The position numbers were made by a program, and so were the translations under genes. From Ceriagrion tenellum (taxonomy: Eukaryota > Arthropoda > Insecta > Odonata > Coenagrionidae), in NCBI GenBank assembly GCA_963169105.1, contig OY720644.1:439001-503000 (forward strand): 64,000 nt of DNA. The letters are read 5' to 3'. Every line of letters starts with the position of its first letter. Position 1 is the first letter of the stretch. The notes beneath the pieces are model-generated. The model was not told the DNA's origin. It made no database searches and saw nothing but the letters and a program-made list of their open reading frames with translations. Shown here piece by piece: positions 35,412 through 46,986 of the stretch.

Positions 35412-36046
35412 ATGGACCGTGAAAGTTGTAATAATTTTACATTTCTGTTGTTTTACATTCTTTAATTGGGTTTTTACCCATTAATTTATTTTTTTTAAAT
35501 AAAAAAATATTTTAATTTAAAGTCTAGTTGTGACAGATGAATGAAACTGATGACATGTATTTAGCAATAGAAGAGACAAAAAAAATGGTGGTTGTAAGGA
35601 AATATAAATACACTAACATGTAATAACACAGAACAAAAATACCATTCAACATTTCAAACCTGCATTCACATCACAATTAAGGCCCAAAAAAAGATCCGAG
35701 CTCACATTATGGTATAAAAGACTTGTTTGATGGTAAAAATAGGCCGGGGCTCTACTATAAATTATCAAGCACAAAAAAGGTTAACTTTGGAACAGAAATT
35801 CACAGTCACGATAGGAGGAAAATGGTGGTAGTGCAATTTGCAGAATTGAGAAGAAAAGATATAAGACCAAAACATCAGTAAAACGTTTACACTAAAAGAA
35901 CTGGGTGTCAATTACGGCTCTCAGTCATTAGGAGATAACGTACGATATCTCCTCATACCAAAGATTTTAACAATCGGTAGCTGTGGAGCAATTATGTTTC
36001 TATCAACTTACCACATGCTATCTCAATCCACAATAGCTCACGAGAT
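35412..36046. other. Intronic sequence, no gene seen
   Basis: AT-rich intron sequence with no frames or element ends that I could recognise. Confidence 0.5.
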
Positions 36047-38460
36047 AATAATAATAATAATAGTTTATTTGCCCAAAAGACCACATTACATTTGTCCCGA
36101 GGTATAAGGCATGTCATATAAACATGTATACGCAATTCAATAAATATTCTAGATATATTCACTACATTTGAAATAATTAACACGGAAAATAATGCGATCA
36201 GATCAGTAAATATACTGAGTTGATTTCATTTTTGGCGCAGAGGTTAAATTTAGGTGCAAGATGGACACAATATATTTACAAAAACATCATGAATTCTTTT
36301 AGAGAATAAAACATTTTCGAGTGAAAGAACTTCAATACACTTTTTTTAACACTTCTAAACTATTTTCGGACTTTACCTTGGATGGCAGATGGTAATAAAT
36401 TGTTAAGCCCATGGACATTGGGCCATGCCAATGGAGGTCCTTACAAAGTTCTGATGGAGGTCAGGAGTTCTGAAGGAGGCATAACCTTCTGGTATTGTGA
36501 CTATGAATACATACTGTTGTTGGTTACATAGTTTGATATGTTGCTCTTGGCACACACACTTACAACATGCATATAAATACAGGGGATCGGTAGTAAACAA
36601 AGTTTCTTAAACAGAGGAAGAAAAAAATGCATCAGCTGTAGCATAGCTTATTACCCTAACCTCACGTTTCTGAATTTTAAAAATAATGCTAGCACGAGGG
36701 AATGAACCCCAAAACAGAATACTAAAAATTACTTGTGAATAAAATTCACCATAGCACATGGCAAGCAGCACATCAAGGCTTACTGATCGCCTGATGCTTC
36801 TAATAAGAAAGCATATATAGCTAGTTTACTTCAGAGTTTACAGATGTGTTCATCCTAAGTAATGGTATTATGGTTCAGCATTATTCCTAGAAATTGTTTG
36901 CTGGAGATTTGTGGGATATAATTGCCATTTACAGTCACAAGTATTGGGGTAGGGGCTTTATTTTTGGTGGTGAAGTATATGAGACCTGACTTGTCAGTGT
37001 TCAGTTTTAGGAGGTTGAGGAGGCACCATTCTGATAGGTTTTTTGTCACATTGTCTGACCTCTGAGATAGAGTATTAACTGAAGGGGCAGACATGATAAT
37101 GTTGGTGTCATCTGCGTATAATACTGGCTCAACACCAGGTATGGATTTCAGGATTCCAGGTCATTGATATATATTAAAAACAAAATAGGCCCAAGATGGA
37201 ACCCTGCAGTGTACCAATGGTGACTTCTTTTCCAGGTGAGAGGAATTGCGAGCCTAGACAGAATAATGTGTTGGCAACGATCGCTCAAGTAGGATTTGAT
37301 CCACAAGAAAGGAATACCTCTTATCCCATATCTACTCAATTTGTTCAGTAATATCTAGTGGTTCACGAGGTCAAATGCCTTGGTGAAGTCAAAAAATAAT
37401 CCTGACAGTTCTATTCTATTGTCTAGGTTTGAGAGAATTTGGTTCACCATGAAATAAGTGGCCGTGGATGTAGATCTGGATTTTCTGAACCCGTTTTGTG
37501 TGGTATGCAGCAAGTTGTTAGTCTCAAGATATGAAGTCAACCAGATGTAGAAGACTATTTCAAATAACTTCTCAATCTGGTGCTATAAAGAGATAGGCCT
37601 GTAGGAATTCATCTTGTACTTGGAACTCTTACCTTTGTAGATACGTATGACTTTGGCAGTTTTTAATGCTGCAGGAAAAACCCCAAGTCTTAGTGACTCA
37701 TTAATGAGTAATAATAAGTGGTGTCTTTAATTACAAGGATTGATTTCTTTATGACTGTTGCAGGAATGCCATCTAAACCTGGACTGTTTTCGTTAGGTAA
37801 GATATTAACAGTTCCAGTCAATTCTGATTCAGTGCAGGGAGAAAGATAGAACAAGTTGCAGGAACTGGGAATATGTAACTGTCAGAATTTACCGGATTTG
37901 TTGATGTCTGATGAGATAAATAGAAGTTATTAAGGTTTGATGAGACTTGGGTGTAGTCTGAAATAATGTTACTGGAAGAATCCAAGAAATGAAGGTCGCA
38001 ATGATAATTACTTGGGCTCCTAGATTCTTTAATGATCTTCCAGATTTCTTTGAATTTATTACTAGCATTTACAATTCTGTGGTTATTAAATGATTTTTTA
38101 GAGGATTGTAATATATTTTGATAGTTTTTCTTCAGGGCAGCATATTTCGCCCAGTTGACCAAATCACATTTGTTTTAATAGTACACGGCTGCTGCCTTCA
38201 TATTTCTCGATAGATATCGAATTGCATCGGTGACCCAACGATTTTTACTTATAGTCACAGATTGCGGGCTCTTGGTTTTCTTGAGAACCAGCGGAAAACA
38301 GATGTCAAAACAATGCTGGAATACAGTGTAGAAATAGTTAAAGCTATCATCAAAAGATTCCTGGTTATACATTTCGGACAAGTCCAGTGTTCGCAGCATA
38401 TCGCAAAAATCATGTATACGTATGTACATCGTACGTTATCCCTTGATTTAACGAAAAAAG
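36047..38460 (-). mobile_element. CR1-like LINE, 5'-truncated, many breaks
   Basis: The plus strand at 36047-36061 shows ATAATAATAATAATA, the reverse of a (TAT)n tail. Minus-strand frames in order: the linker after the endonuclease (38429-38175), a helical region (38162-37818), QNGFRKSRSTSTATYF and FFDFTKAFDLVNH (37540-37355), GIRGIPFLWIKSYLSDR and FHLGPILFLIYINDL (37339-37148), an intact YADDT (about 37105), a thumb region (37094-36855) and the C-terminus with TPDLHQNFVRTS (36600-36403). At least five frame breaks. It shares its C-terminal motif with the scrap at 2109-2650. Same orientation as MCTP, in the 23.8-kb intron. Confidence 0.85.
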
Positions 38461-39688
38461 CAATTATGGTTCAAGAGATCAGTTGTTATTAAGGGAGCTA
38501 ACATTTGTTATCCTACTGAAGGTTTCAGTTTCAAGGTATCTACGTATCGTACGTTTTTGGTACTCACTTGGGAAAAAAAAAGCTTCGTGTTGACCATAGG
38601 TGCTCGCGACGACTTTGAAAACGCTTTCGGGAAATGAGCAAAATGGCGCAGAATGGAATTATGACAGAAAAAATGGGTAAATACTTATTTCGAGAATGAA
38701 TAATTATTCAAGATTCTTGCATAAATGAAGATGATGAGCTAATGGGAATCCCCACAGAGGATTGATCGTGTGAAATTGGGGAGATCAATATTTTTTATCC
38801 TGCAAGATATGCATTCGATTTCATAAAATGTATTCTTTCTAGGATTAAATTCACTAAGTTTTTAATTCAACATTCGTTTGTTCATTATTTACATAGATTT
38901 GTGCCCAGTCATGAAAAGGTAAACACTGACAGAAAGAGGCTTCGGTGGCATTTATAATACATTGTCTGATGTTTGAGTCAAAAGAAATGATTTTTATGTA
39001 ATTCATTGTTTATATTTATGTACTTATCTGTGCCAGTGACTTATTGCAACTCATTACTGAGTGAGTGAAGCGGTATTGACTTAGTATTAGCAATAGTATA
39101 TTAGTTGCCATGGCAAAGTGCTCTTTGAGATGTGCGTAATTATGCTATGGTCACGATTCACTGCATCTGAGTGCTGATATTACACTGTAAATCACTTTGA
39201 TGAAAAATTGTGTCGGTGAGAAAGTAAAACATTTACCGGACTATTGCATAAGAACTATCCTTCATCCACTAATACATATTGTTTATAACATAAAAGTGTA
39301 TTTTGGTGTATACTAATCATATAATGAGTGATTATTTGTAGTAGGTCTCATAGGAAATCTTCATTATGTAAAGACGATCGTCCAATCAATCATTTTTCAT
39401 TTTGGCGTTCATAATTTATTAATGGATTTGCTGGCATTTTCTCCTTGTTTGCAGTAAATATGGTTAAAAACTCACATATGAGTTCTAAGGCCTTTGAGTT
39501 TTTAATCTGCTCCAATCTACCTAGTATCCACTTATACATTTAGTCTCACTTTCATATCCCTTTCCAAATCTGTTGAAGAAATTAGTTTGGTAACATTTTT
39601 TTACTTGATCCCACCTCAGGGTGAAGAACTTCTAGCCTTTTTGTACATTGTTCTTTATTATAATAAAAAAATACATTTTTAAATCCAA
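38461..39688. other. Intronic sequence, no gene seen
   Basis: No frames above 60 codons without overlap, and no element ends. AT-rich. Confidence 0.5.
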
Positions 39689-40777
39689 CCCACATAGCAC
39701 AAAATATCTACAAAATATCTATAATTTATCTAATACGTCTTTTGCTAATATCTAGAAAACATCTTGTAATAACTTATAGACATCTTCTAGACATATTGTA
39801 GATATCTGAATGTCCGCTTTTCCTATATCTACAAGATATCTTGAGAAGATATTTTCTAAACATTCATATTCAAATTGGACCCACTGGGAAAATTCAGGAT
39901 AAAGGACTTAAGGCCTGGTTACACGATACATTAACCCGTACGTGTTCATGTACAAGTTCATGAACGAACATATAAAACAGTAAAAGTAATAGTTGCTAGT
40001 AGCAACATGTAGTTTATACAGAGTTGCAAAATTATCAAAAATACATACTAATAAACAATTTAAATATCTCCGGTTATTTTAAAAATTAAGAAACTTTTAA
40101 AAATGAATCTATAATTTGAAACCTTTACCTTCATTTTAATATCTATTAAAACAAAGCAGCTGCCCTATGGCCATCGATAGAGGTGCTTAAACATTTATCC
40201 TTTAACCCATTATTTTGTTCAAACTATTCAACTTTGATATCCAGAATTTTGGGATCTCATTGCTATTACGTAGGTCTTTCATTTTTTATTGTTTCAAGAT
40301 GCTGAGGTTTAAACCTGCTGAATAATTAAATAATGAAAAATGAGCGATTTCTTTGTTTAAATCGACCTTCTGGGTTAACTAATGGTTGGATTTTGATCGG
40401 GTTACTACCAATTCGTAGAATTTTTTATCTTCTACAACTTTTGCTGGAAAAGTTATTACCTTAACTTCGTATTTTTGATTGTATCATTTAAAAAACGACT
40501 TTTCTTAACTTTAAATCACTTTTATAAATATTTGCCAGAAGAATTTCCCTTGCTTTTTTGGTGCACATGTGTACAATGACTTCATCTATCCATCCACCAA
40601 AAAGCATAGCAGTTACATTTTTTTTAGATTCCTGTGTTTTTTGGCTAATTGCACTAGACATATAATAAGAGTCGTCGCTCAAAATAGACTTATTCTAGAC
40701 ATCTAGTAGATATTTAAAATATCCAAGACATTGAAGACATGCTGTAGATATCTAGTAGATATTTTGTGCTATGTGGG
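39689..40777. mobile_element. 1.1-kb TIR element with ATATCTA-rich ends
   Basis: CCCACATAGCACAAAATATC at 39689 is matched in inverted form, ending GATATTTTGTGCTATGTGGG at 40777. Both ends continue with repeated TAGATAT/ATATCTA words (39707-39870 and 40690-40762). No transposase is visible; a 64-codon minus-strand frame (40488-40682) has no known motif. Target duplication is not clear (at most AA). A piece of another MITE (39911-39980) is nested inside. The family is not recognised. Confidence 0.75.
39911..39980. mobile_element. Truncated copy of the 196-bp MITE
   Basis: The first 55 bases match 11314-11368 almost exactly, from AGGCCTGGTTACACGATAC through GTTCATGAACGAAC; the copy then loses similarity and has no second end. 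It is preceded by TTA. It is nested in the ATATCTA-rich TIR element. Confidence 0.8.
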
Positions 40778-41385
40778 AATGAAGTATATGATTTTTCACT
40801 CTGCAATACTAGCATATATTATAACTATTATTTATTGCATTAACAAAAACCTAATCTAATCATCAATGTATCTCTATAATTTTCTGAAGATGTAAGAGTT
40901 TGAAGATAAACCTCTGAAGTATGTACTTTTAAATTGATTCATATTTAAGGCAATGAATCCTCAAAGATGTGTATGGTTGTTTGAGGAAATATTTTTCAAT
41001 ATCTTATGATTAATCACACCCCCCCAAACGTTTAAAATAAATTCCCATTATCAAGCAAGTTAGAGAGGAGGTGGTTTGTTTTAGAGGGCATTTGTTGTTT
41101 TTGTTGGAAATATAGTTAATAAATACAATATTCAGACCTCAGGACAGCTGCAAAGTCCACCATGACACTTGATGGGTATCTTAAATAAATTTTCCCATGT
41201 GATGCAGTTGATATTATTCTGATGATATCCAGAAGCCACAAATTGATTTTTAACTACAGCACCTTGTATGATACAATACATTTAATATTGTACTTGATAC
41301 TTCAAATTGCACATTATATTTGTACTATACTGCTCATTCTAGCACATTCTACATTAAAATACCTGAGACTCCATGTAACCAAAGC
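40778..41385. other. Intronic sequence, no gene seen
   Basis: AT-rich, with no recognisable features before the target duplication of the next LINE fragment. Confidence 0.5.
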
Positions 41386-41398
41386 ACTCTGTCATTAG

Positions 41399-42200
41399 AT
41401 TAGATTAGAACTGTGGTGGAGTTACCACTTGTAGTACCTTAGGCACTTAGACCAATTTGGTCCATTGTGCCAGCCACCCTATTTGTGGTAGCCCTATAGG
41501 CAGAGTGCTTTGCTGAAAGCAAGAAAGTCCCCAATAGGAATTACCTCTACTTTGTTAGGCTCCAAGAATGGAGAGCCCAGATACCTGCTCCAAGTCCAAC
41601 TTATGGCTGGCCATTCACATAGTAAGTGGGAAGTTATTTCATCCACTTCCTCGCACCACCTACATGCGGGAGAGACTAAGATCTTCAGGAGATAAAGATG
41701 TTTCATTACTTGATAGTGTCCTGTAAGTAGTCCCACTATCATTTGTCTTTGACTGCTGTTTGATAAAATTAGCCTCTGGGCAAAGCTAGGCCTTGGTCCC
41801 TTTATGTGAAGTTTGGCCTGCCATAGTTTTGTTGTTGTTCGCCAGATCTCAGAGTGTTGATTTAAACCCCACATTCTGATCTCCATCCTGCCAACTGATG
41901 GCGCAATAGGTAGGATTGGTTGAGGGCCAATCGGATTGCAGCTAGATCCTGCCTTGGCAAGTTTGTCAGCCTTTTCATTTCCAGCTATACCCATAAGTCC
42001 AGGTACCCAGAAGAGTTCTACTTTGCTGCTTTTTCCTAATATGTTGAGTGCTTCTCTGCACTCTTGCAGCAGTTATGATTGGTACCAGGATGAGCTAAGG
42101 GCCTTTAAAGCTGCTTGGCTATCGGTGCATATGTGGATTGGTCTGTCATACAGTTCTGCTTCTTTAATTACCTTTGACCATATCAAAAGGGCATTAACTT
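41399..42200 (-). mobile_element. 5'-truncated LINE with RNase H domain, 13-bp target duplication
   Basis: ACTCTGTCATTAG occurs at 41386-41398 and again at 42201-42213, a perfect 13-base duplication typical of LINE insertion. Between them, on the minus strand, is an RNase H domain (PIHICTDSQAALKAL near 42140, then WVPGLMGIAGNEKADKLAKAG around 42010-41945, shown in part) followed by a C-terminal region with a CRWCEEVDEITSHLLCEW zinc-like motif (about 41660-41610). The domain order and RNase H are properties of I/R1/LOA-type LINEs, unlike the CR1-like copies elsewhere here. The tail on the plus strand is ATTAGATTAGATTAGA at 41395-41409. One frame change near 42050 breaks the domain. Confidence 0.85.
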
Positions 42201-42213
42201 ACTCTGTCATTAG

Positions 42214-43007
42214 TCTATAATAACATCTGTCTGCAGCTGATGAATAAGGTCATTCCCATCAAAACATATTACTTGCAATTTTATGAAGCTGTAAGTCTAT
42301 TGCAATAGGAACTCTATCCTCCGTTAATTTGAATTTTCTAATAAAAGAAGCATGGAGGGATTTGCAATTTGGCACTTTATCTTCTATAGAAAAAGTTAAT
42401 TTAGGGAAGAGAGATACCTACATAAAGAGCAAAGAAAACTTTCACTAAATGTTGAGTCAGAAAGACTGGGCATTAGTATACCTAACGTTGATGCGCATTC
42501 AATTATTAATGATGATGACAATGCCCAAACAGCACGTTTAGTTTACAGATGCTGCTTTTACAAAGTTCAGCGGCAAAGTTAAGCAAAGCCACCTAGCGAT
42601 ATTTTTCTCTGAGCACTTCCAATGAAATAATTAGGCCGGAGGACAGATGAATCAGCGACACGAATGCCCACTTCTCACTCAATTGCACTTCATGTTTGAG
42701 AAAATTATGGATACAAAAATATAATTGCTGGTAGTACATTACAATGATTGCATGGAAAATGCTATATTTGTATTTACCACGATGAAAATTTTTATGAACA
42801 AATATTTAAGCATTGTAAGGATTGTCAGAGCTCCTTAAAAACATAAACAAATTTAGCGCCTTCCCCTAAAACATCCTCTTTCCCGTGGGTAATGGCATAA
42901 ACTTGATTGTTTGTAACAAAACAAATATGGAACTTCCCGCATATTCTCTACAAATATTGAAAACAAAAATACATAATTTAATGGAAATAAATATAAAATT
43001 ATGAGGG
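42214..43007. other. Intronic sequence, no gene seen
   Basis: No recognisable coding or repeat structure between the LINE duplication and the Tigger pseudogene. Confidence 0.5.
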
Positions 43008-44560
43008 TTGGAAGAATCTGTCCAAGGTGCTTTGTTTGTTCATTTTGAGCCCTAATTCTTTGATAGTACAGTCCATTTTATTTAAAGCATTCATCAGACT
43101 TTCATCAACCTCATGACTGGTGACGAGCTGTTGCACTGTCTCCATCACTTCCACTGCTTTTGCAAATGTTGGAGGAGATTCGGGCTCTGCTTCGTCTTTC
43201 CCGTTGCCTTCTTCTTCCTTTCTTACTTCCTGTCATAGATTTCGTCTATTGCCATCAATCTATAGATAAAAAATCTGTGATAATAAAATTCACTGACTTT
43301 TTCAATTAAATTTAGGATGGAAGATTGTTTGGAATGGTTATTATTTATTTGTTATGTAATTATCTCAATAAATAAAGCTTCATTTTTAGTAGTCACATAA
43401 ATTATAACAACCAAGCTGCAGACTTTGATGTCTGCAACACAAGCAACGTGCTCGTCGAAGGTCACACCCTCCCCTTCTCTGAACAGCTGATCCCAGCCCT
43501 CAAGGGTGTGCTCATATGCTGCCTCGTCACTCAGTGATGCAGAATAATAATAATAATAATAATAATACTTTATTGGTTCCTAATAGACGAGTTTTTCACA
43601 AGTATGGAACATGTCATTTTGCCTTTTTACAGACAGCACAATAGAAATAACTGAATCGTCCTAGTTTGTTCTGCAATGTGTTCCTGAGGTTTGAAAGCAA
43701 TTTCTTATGCTCTAGACTTTGGCAGAGTCCCAGGCATACTTCACAAAATGCATCACTTTCAGGATATTTACTTTTCTTCCTGGCTCATGAAGGCTGGCCA
43801 ACTTCTCATCGACCAGTAGCTTCCTATACTTATGCTCATACATCATATGATGCCATGATCTACGTGCTGAAGAACACTTGTGGAATTTGGAGGAAAAAAC
43901 ACCACTTTAATATTTCTTAAAAATGCAGTGTCTATTGGATGTGTTGCATAGTCAATAAGCAATAAAATTTTACGATTTTGTCCACCCATCTTGGCATCCA
44001 GTGCTCGCAGGAACTGTTCAAAAAATGTTGTGGTCATCCAGGCATTAGAGTGGCAATCATATGTGCATGGTAATGTTTGAACATGTTTGAAGCATCTGGG
44101 GCCTTCATATTTCCCAATCACTAACGGAATCAATTTATCCATTCCATTTTCGTTGCAACATAGGAGGGAAGTCAGCCTCTCCTTACTCATTTTACCTCCA
44201 TGAAACTTATCCCCTCTAAATGCCAGTGTTTTATCAGGAAGCAAATTAAAAAATAAGCCCGTCTCATCAGCATTAAAAATGTCACTTGGGCTGTAGTTCT
44301 GGATGATGCTTGGGAGAGTGACATCTTCCCATGTTTCCCAAATGTTAGTGTCTACACTGGCTTCCTCACCTCAAATGCACTGGTTAACTATTCCATGGCA
44401 ATTTTTAAATTACTCAACCCAACCATTTGACATTTTTGCCACTATTTTGACATGCTTTATAAATGGATTTTTGTCTACCTCTCAGAGAAGGTTGAGCTTT
44501 TCACTCATCGATATTTGTCTTTTCTCCACATGCTTTTCCATGACTGATTCTAAGCACTAG
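43008..44560 (-). pseudogene. Tigger (pogo-type) transposase pseudogene
   Basis: Minus-strand order: remnant of the N-terminal helix-turn-helix (KRQISMSEKLNLL with a stop, EVDKNPFIKH; 44560-44440); FKNCHGIV and SGEEASVDTN-like sequence; the DDE domain with IFNADETGLFF (about 44280), FHGGKMSKERLT, and the long frame 44244-43843; then HKYRKLLVDEKLAS, SIRNCF, WDQLFREGEGVTFDEH (43530-43440) and a C-terminal end with LDRFFQPS and a stop at about 43008. The three catalytic acids remain (NADE, LLLIDYATHP, QHVDHGII), but the usual DNCPAHP motif has become DYATHP and QPLDQGII has become QHVDHGII. A LINE tail interrupts it at 43542-43655. Terminal repeats were not found. Confidence 0.85.
43542..43655 (-). 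mobile_element. Very short LINE tail inserted in the Tigger pseudogene
   Basis: On the plus strand, AATAATAATAATAATAATA is followed by CTTTATTGGTTCC and about 80 bases of non-coding sequence. This is a reverse-oriented 3' UTR plus (TTA)n tail of a CR1-like LINE or related SINE, placed between two parts of the Tigger frame that otherwise read on. Confidence 0.6.
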
Positions 44561-46153
44561 TTCTTCTAGCACTAGATACTCACTTATAATATCACCTTGA
44601 TCACAAAGTAAATAGATGAAGAGCACATGCACTGTTGCTCATGCAGTTTAGATTGCATAGGCAACAATGATAGAACAAACGAATATCACAATAAAATGCG
44701 CTGCTGGTGGGGACTTTGTCAAACGTTGAATAGGTGATTCTAATGTCTGAGGTTAATGGTTAATTCTAATGTCTGAGGTTAAATGAGAAGTAAACCTCTA
44801 GAGATTTATCCATTGTCTGATTAACCTACGAGGCGGTTATTTTCCTATGACAAATTTGGCTTGGTCCTCCTCCAAATGTGCTAAAGAGGCAACCAAAACA
44901 TGCTAACCATTGTTATTAACATGCACTATGACACAAACTAGAGGAAATGAGTGTTCTAGTGAGGAAAATATGCTATCAAGAAACGTCCTAACAAGTGTGT
45001 GCTGTACTTCTTCATCATTGAAACAGCCTGGTTTGCCAAAAATACAGATACACAAATTGCCCCCATGACTAATGTGATAGCCAGTTTACTCTGTAAATAT
45101 GATTAAGGATGGGACAATTGCGATTCCCACTCTCAGTTTTACCAAATCTTAGAGGAATCTTTAAGCATTCAAAGTTGATTCTGAAAGAAATAAAACTCAC
45201 TGAAACAGGATATTTAAAACTCCAAATCACCACCATTTTAAATTTACAGGGTTTCTCAACATGATAGAGCAGTTGCTCACACAAGTTGAATGACCAGCAA
45301 TTTCAATACATCTTTCATCAGTCTTTCATCTGTTTAGCACATAAAAATGAGGCCAAGAATGAACTCTCCCAGTATCACTGAGATATTCACTGAAATTATA
45401 TTTACTGGTCCAAATGACTTGTTCAGTATAGAGCTATGTCTTCCCAAGCATAAAAATACTTTGCTATTGATGTTTATAATGAAATTTATGTGAAGTGCGT
45501 TACTTGTTTACTAATTTCACATGGAGGAAAGAGTAAATCAATGACCAACCAAAAGAAATTTCAAAGCAAACTCAAAATTTCACTTCAATCTCTAAATAGC
45601 AAAATGAAAGACATCAATTCTCCAAAGTTTTTATATTTAGTACCTTTTCTGAATTTAAAATCCAGAATCAGCAGCACTAGAATCATGATCGGCATAGAAA
45701 CAAAAAAACTGCAGTAGACCAATCCTTGATTATGATGTAAAGACTTCCATTCAATTATTTCAAATTACCAACTTTTACAATAAAATGATGTCAAAATGCT
45801 AAAACTCTGAGGTAGGATTTAAACCACAATTTCCAGTTTACAATAACATAGCACAAATGCCTCCCACACAACCAGGGGATGAATTATTTGTCGAAGGATT
45901 CAATTGAATCTAGATTCAATGGATTAGTTATAACTCGAATGAATCCTTAAATCCTGGCCTGATAACTAATTTTAACTACACCGTAGGGTTCACAATCATT
46001 TGTATGGCTGGGCTTTATACACTAGAAATTTTAGAATGGACTGAGGAACAGCCATACAATAATGAAATTGATTGCCAGATAAAGGTATTTAAAACAGGTG
46101 TCATGTGACAGCTACATAACCAGTAGGTAATTGATGATCAGCAGTATACTCAC
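44561..46153. other. Intronic sequence, no gene seen
   Basis: AT-rich intron just downstream (in gene direction) of the MCTP exon at 46154-46260. Short frames only. Confidence 0.5.
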
Positions 46154-46260
46154 TTTTTAACGCTTTCACATATAGAAGCAATGTAACCAATGGCATTTTG
46201 GACTGATTGTGTCACCTCCTGAATTGCTTGCAACCTTTCCTTAAGACTTTTCTTTTCCTC
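46154..46260 (-). CDS. Mctp: MCTP, exon of the loop between membrane helices
   Basis: A 107-base exon with minus-strand acceptor ATTTTCTCAG and donor GTGAGT. It opens in phase 0 and encodes EEKKSLKERLQAIQEVTQSV and then QNAIGYIASICESVK plus two bases of an Asn codon finished by the next exon. MCTP proteins have KERLQAIQEVxxxVQNxIGxIASxGERIKNTFNFTVPF here, so the order and junction agree exactly. The charged, helical stretch lies in the cytosol or lumen between the two anchor helices and probably forms an amphipathic hairpin. A Cys sits where Gly is usual. The next intron is 23.8 kb and holds most of the transposons in this window. Confidence 0.95.
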
Positions 46261-46986
46261 CTGAGAAAATCAATGCATTTACCATAAATCATTCAGTAAA
46301 CATTACATCCACCCAGAAATAACTTTAATTTTTAATAAAACCCAACCAAAACAGGGTCAATCAAGCTGTAGCATCATAGTAAAAGATCTCAATTTTTTTC
46401 TTTGAGCAAGTCTCAAATAATTTCACAAGCAATAATAGAACCTAGCCTATCTGGGCTACACGGATCAAAGAGTTGTCCTTACAAAGTCTGAATTTACAGG
46501 AGATTTCTCAAAAGAAGCACTGATGGGGTTTAAATGGGAAAGCTTTAGGCAACTTAACATGAGGTAGGAAACCCTCCTCTTTCAAAAAGGTGGATTAGAT
46601 ATGACAACCACAGCTAAATCAAGCAAATATATTACTTGGTAAGTAAGGACAATATTGAATTGCCAAATAACTAGCAATAAAACAACAAATATTTGCTTGC
46701 AGTTACCACAATATGTGGGTAGGTAGGTGGGTGGGATATTTTGGGGAGGGGACCATCAACAACAGAGGTCATTTACACCAGGGACAGGGAGGTAGGTTTG
46801 CAAGGGATGATGATAAGGGGAATGAAAGATGGGTGGAGAGACACCAGGCGCCAACATTAGACTGCTAAAAACAAAAGGCACAAGGAGAGTTTAATGTCCG
46901 ATCCGATGGCAGGAGAACTACACTCATAGTGCTCTCCTCACAGGACCCAAGTAGGCACTGGATTCCCCAGAAAAATCTCCATCACC
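46261..46986. other. Intronic sequence, no gene recognised
   Basis: Mostly AT-rich. From about 46720 to 46980 the composition shifts to GGT/GGA-rich (GGTAGGTAGGTGGGTGGG at 46721-46736 region) and ends beside a LINE tail; this may be an unrecognised repeat fragment. Confidence 0.4.

Noticed and set aside
46720..46980. GGT/GGA-rich stretch as a possible gene or SINE
   Set aside because: No tRNA-like box, frame or terminal repeat could be supported; noted as unknown.
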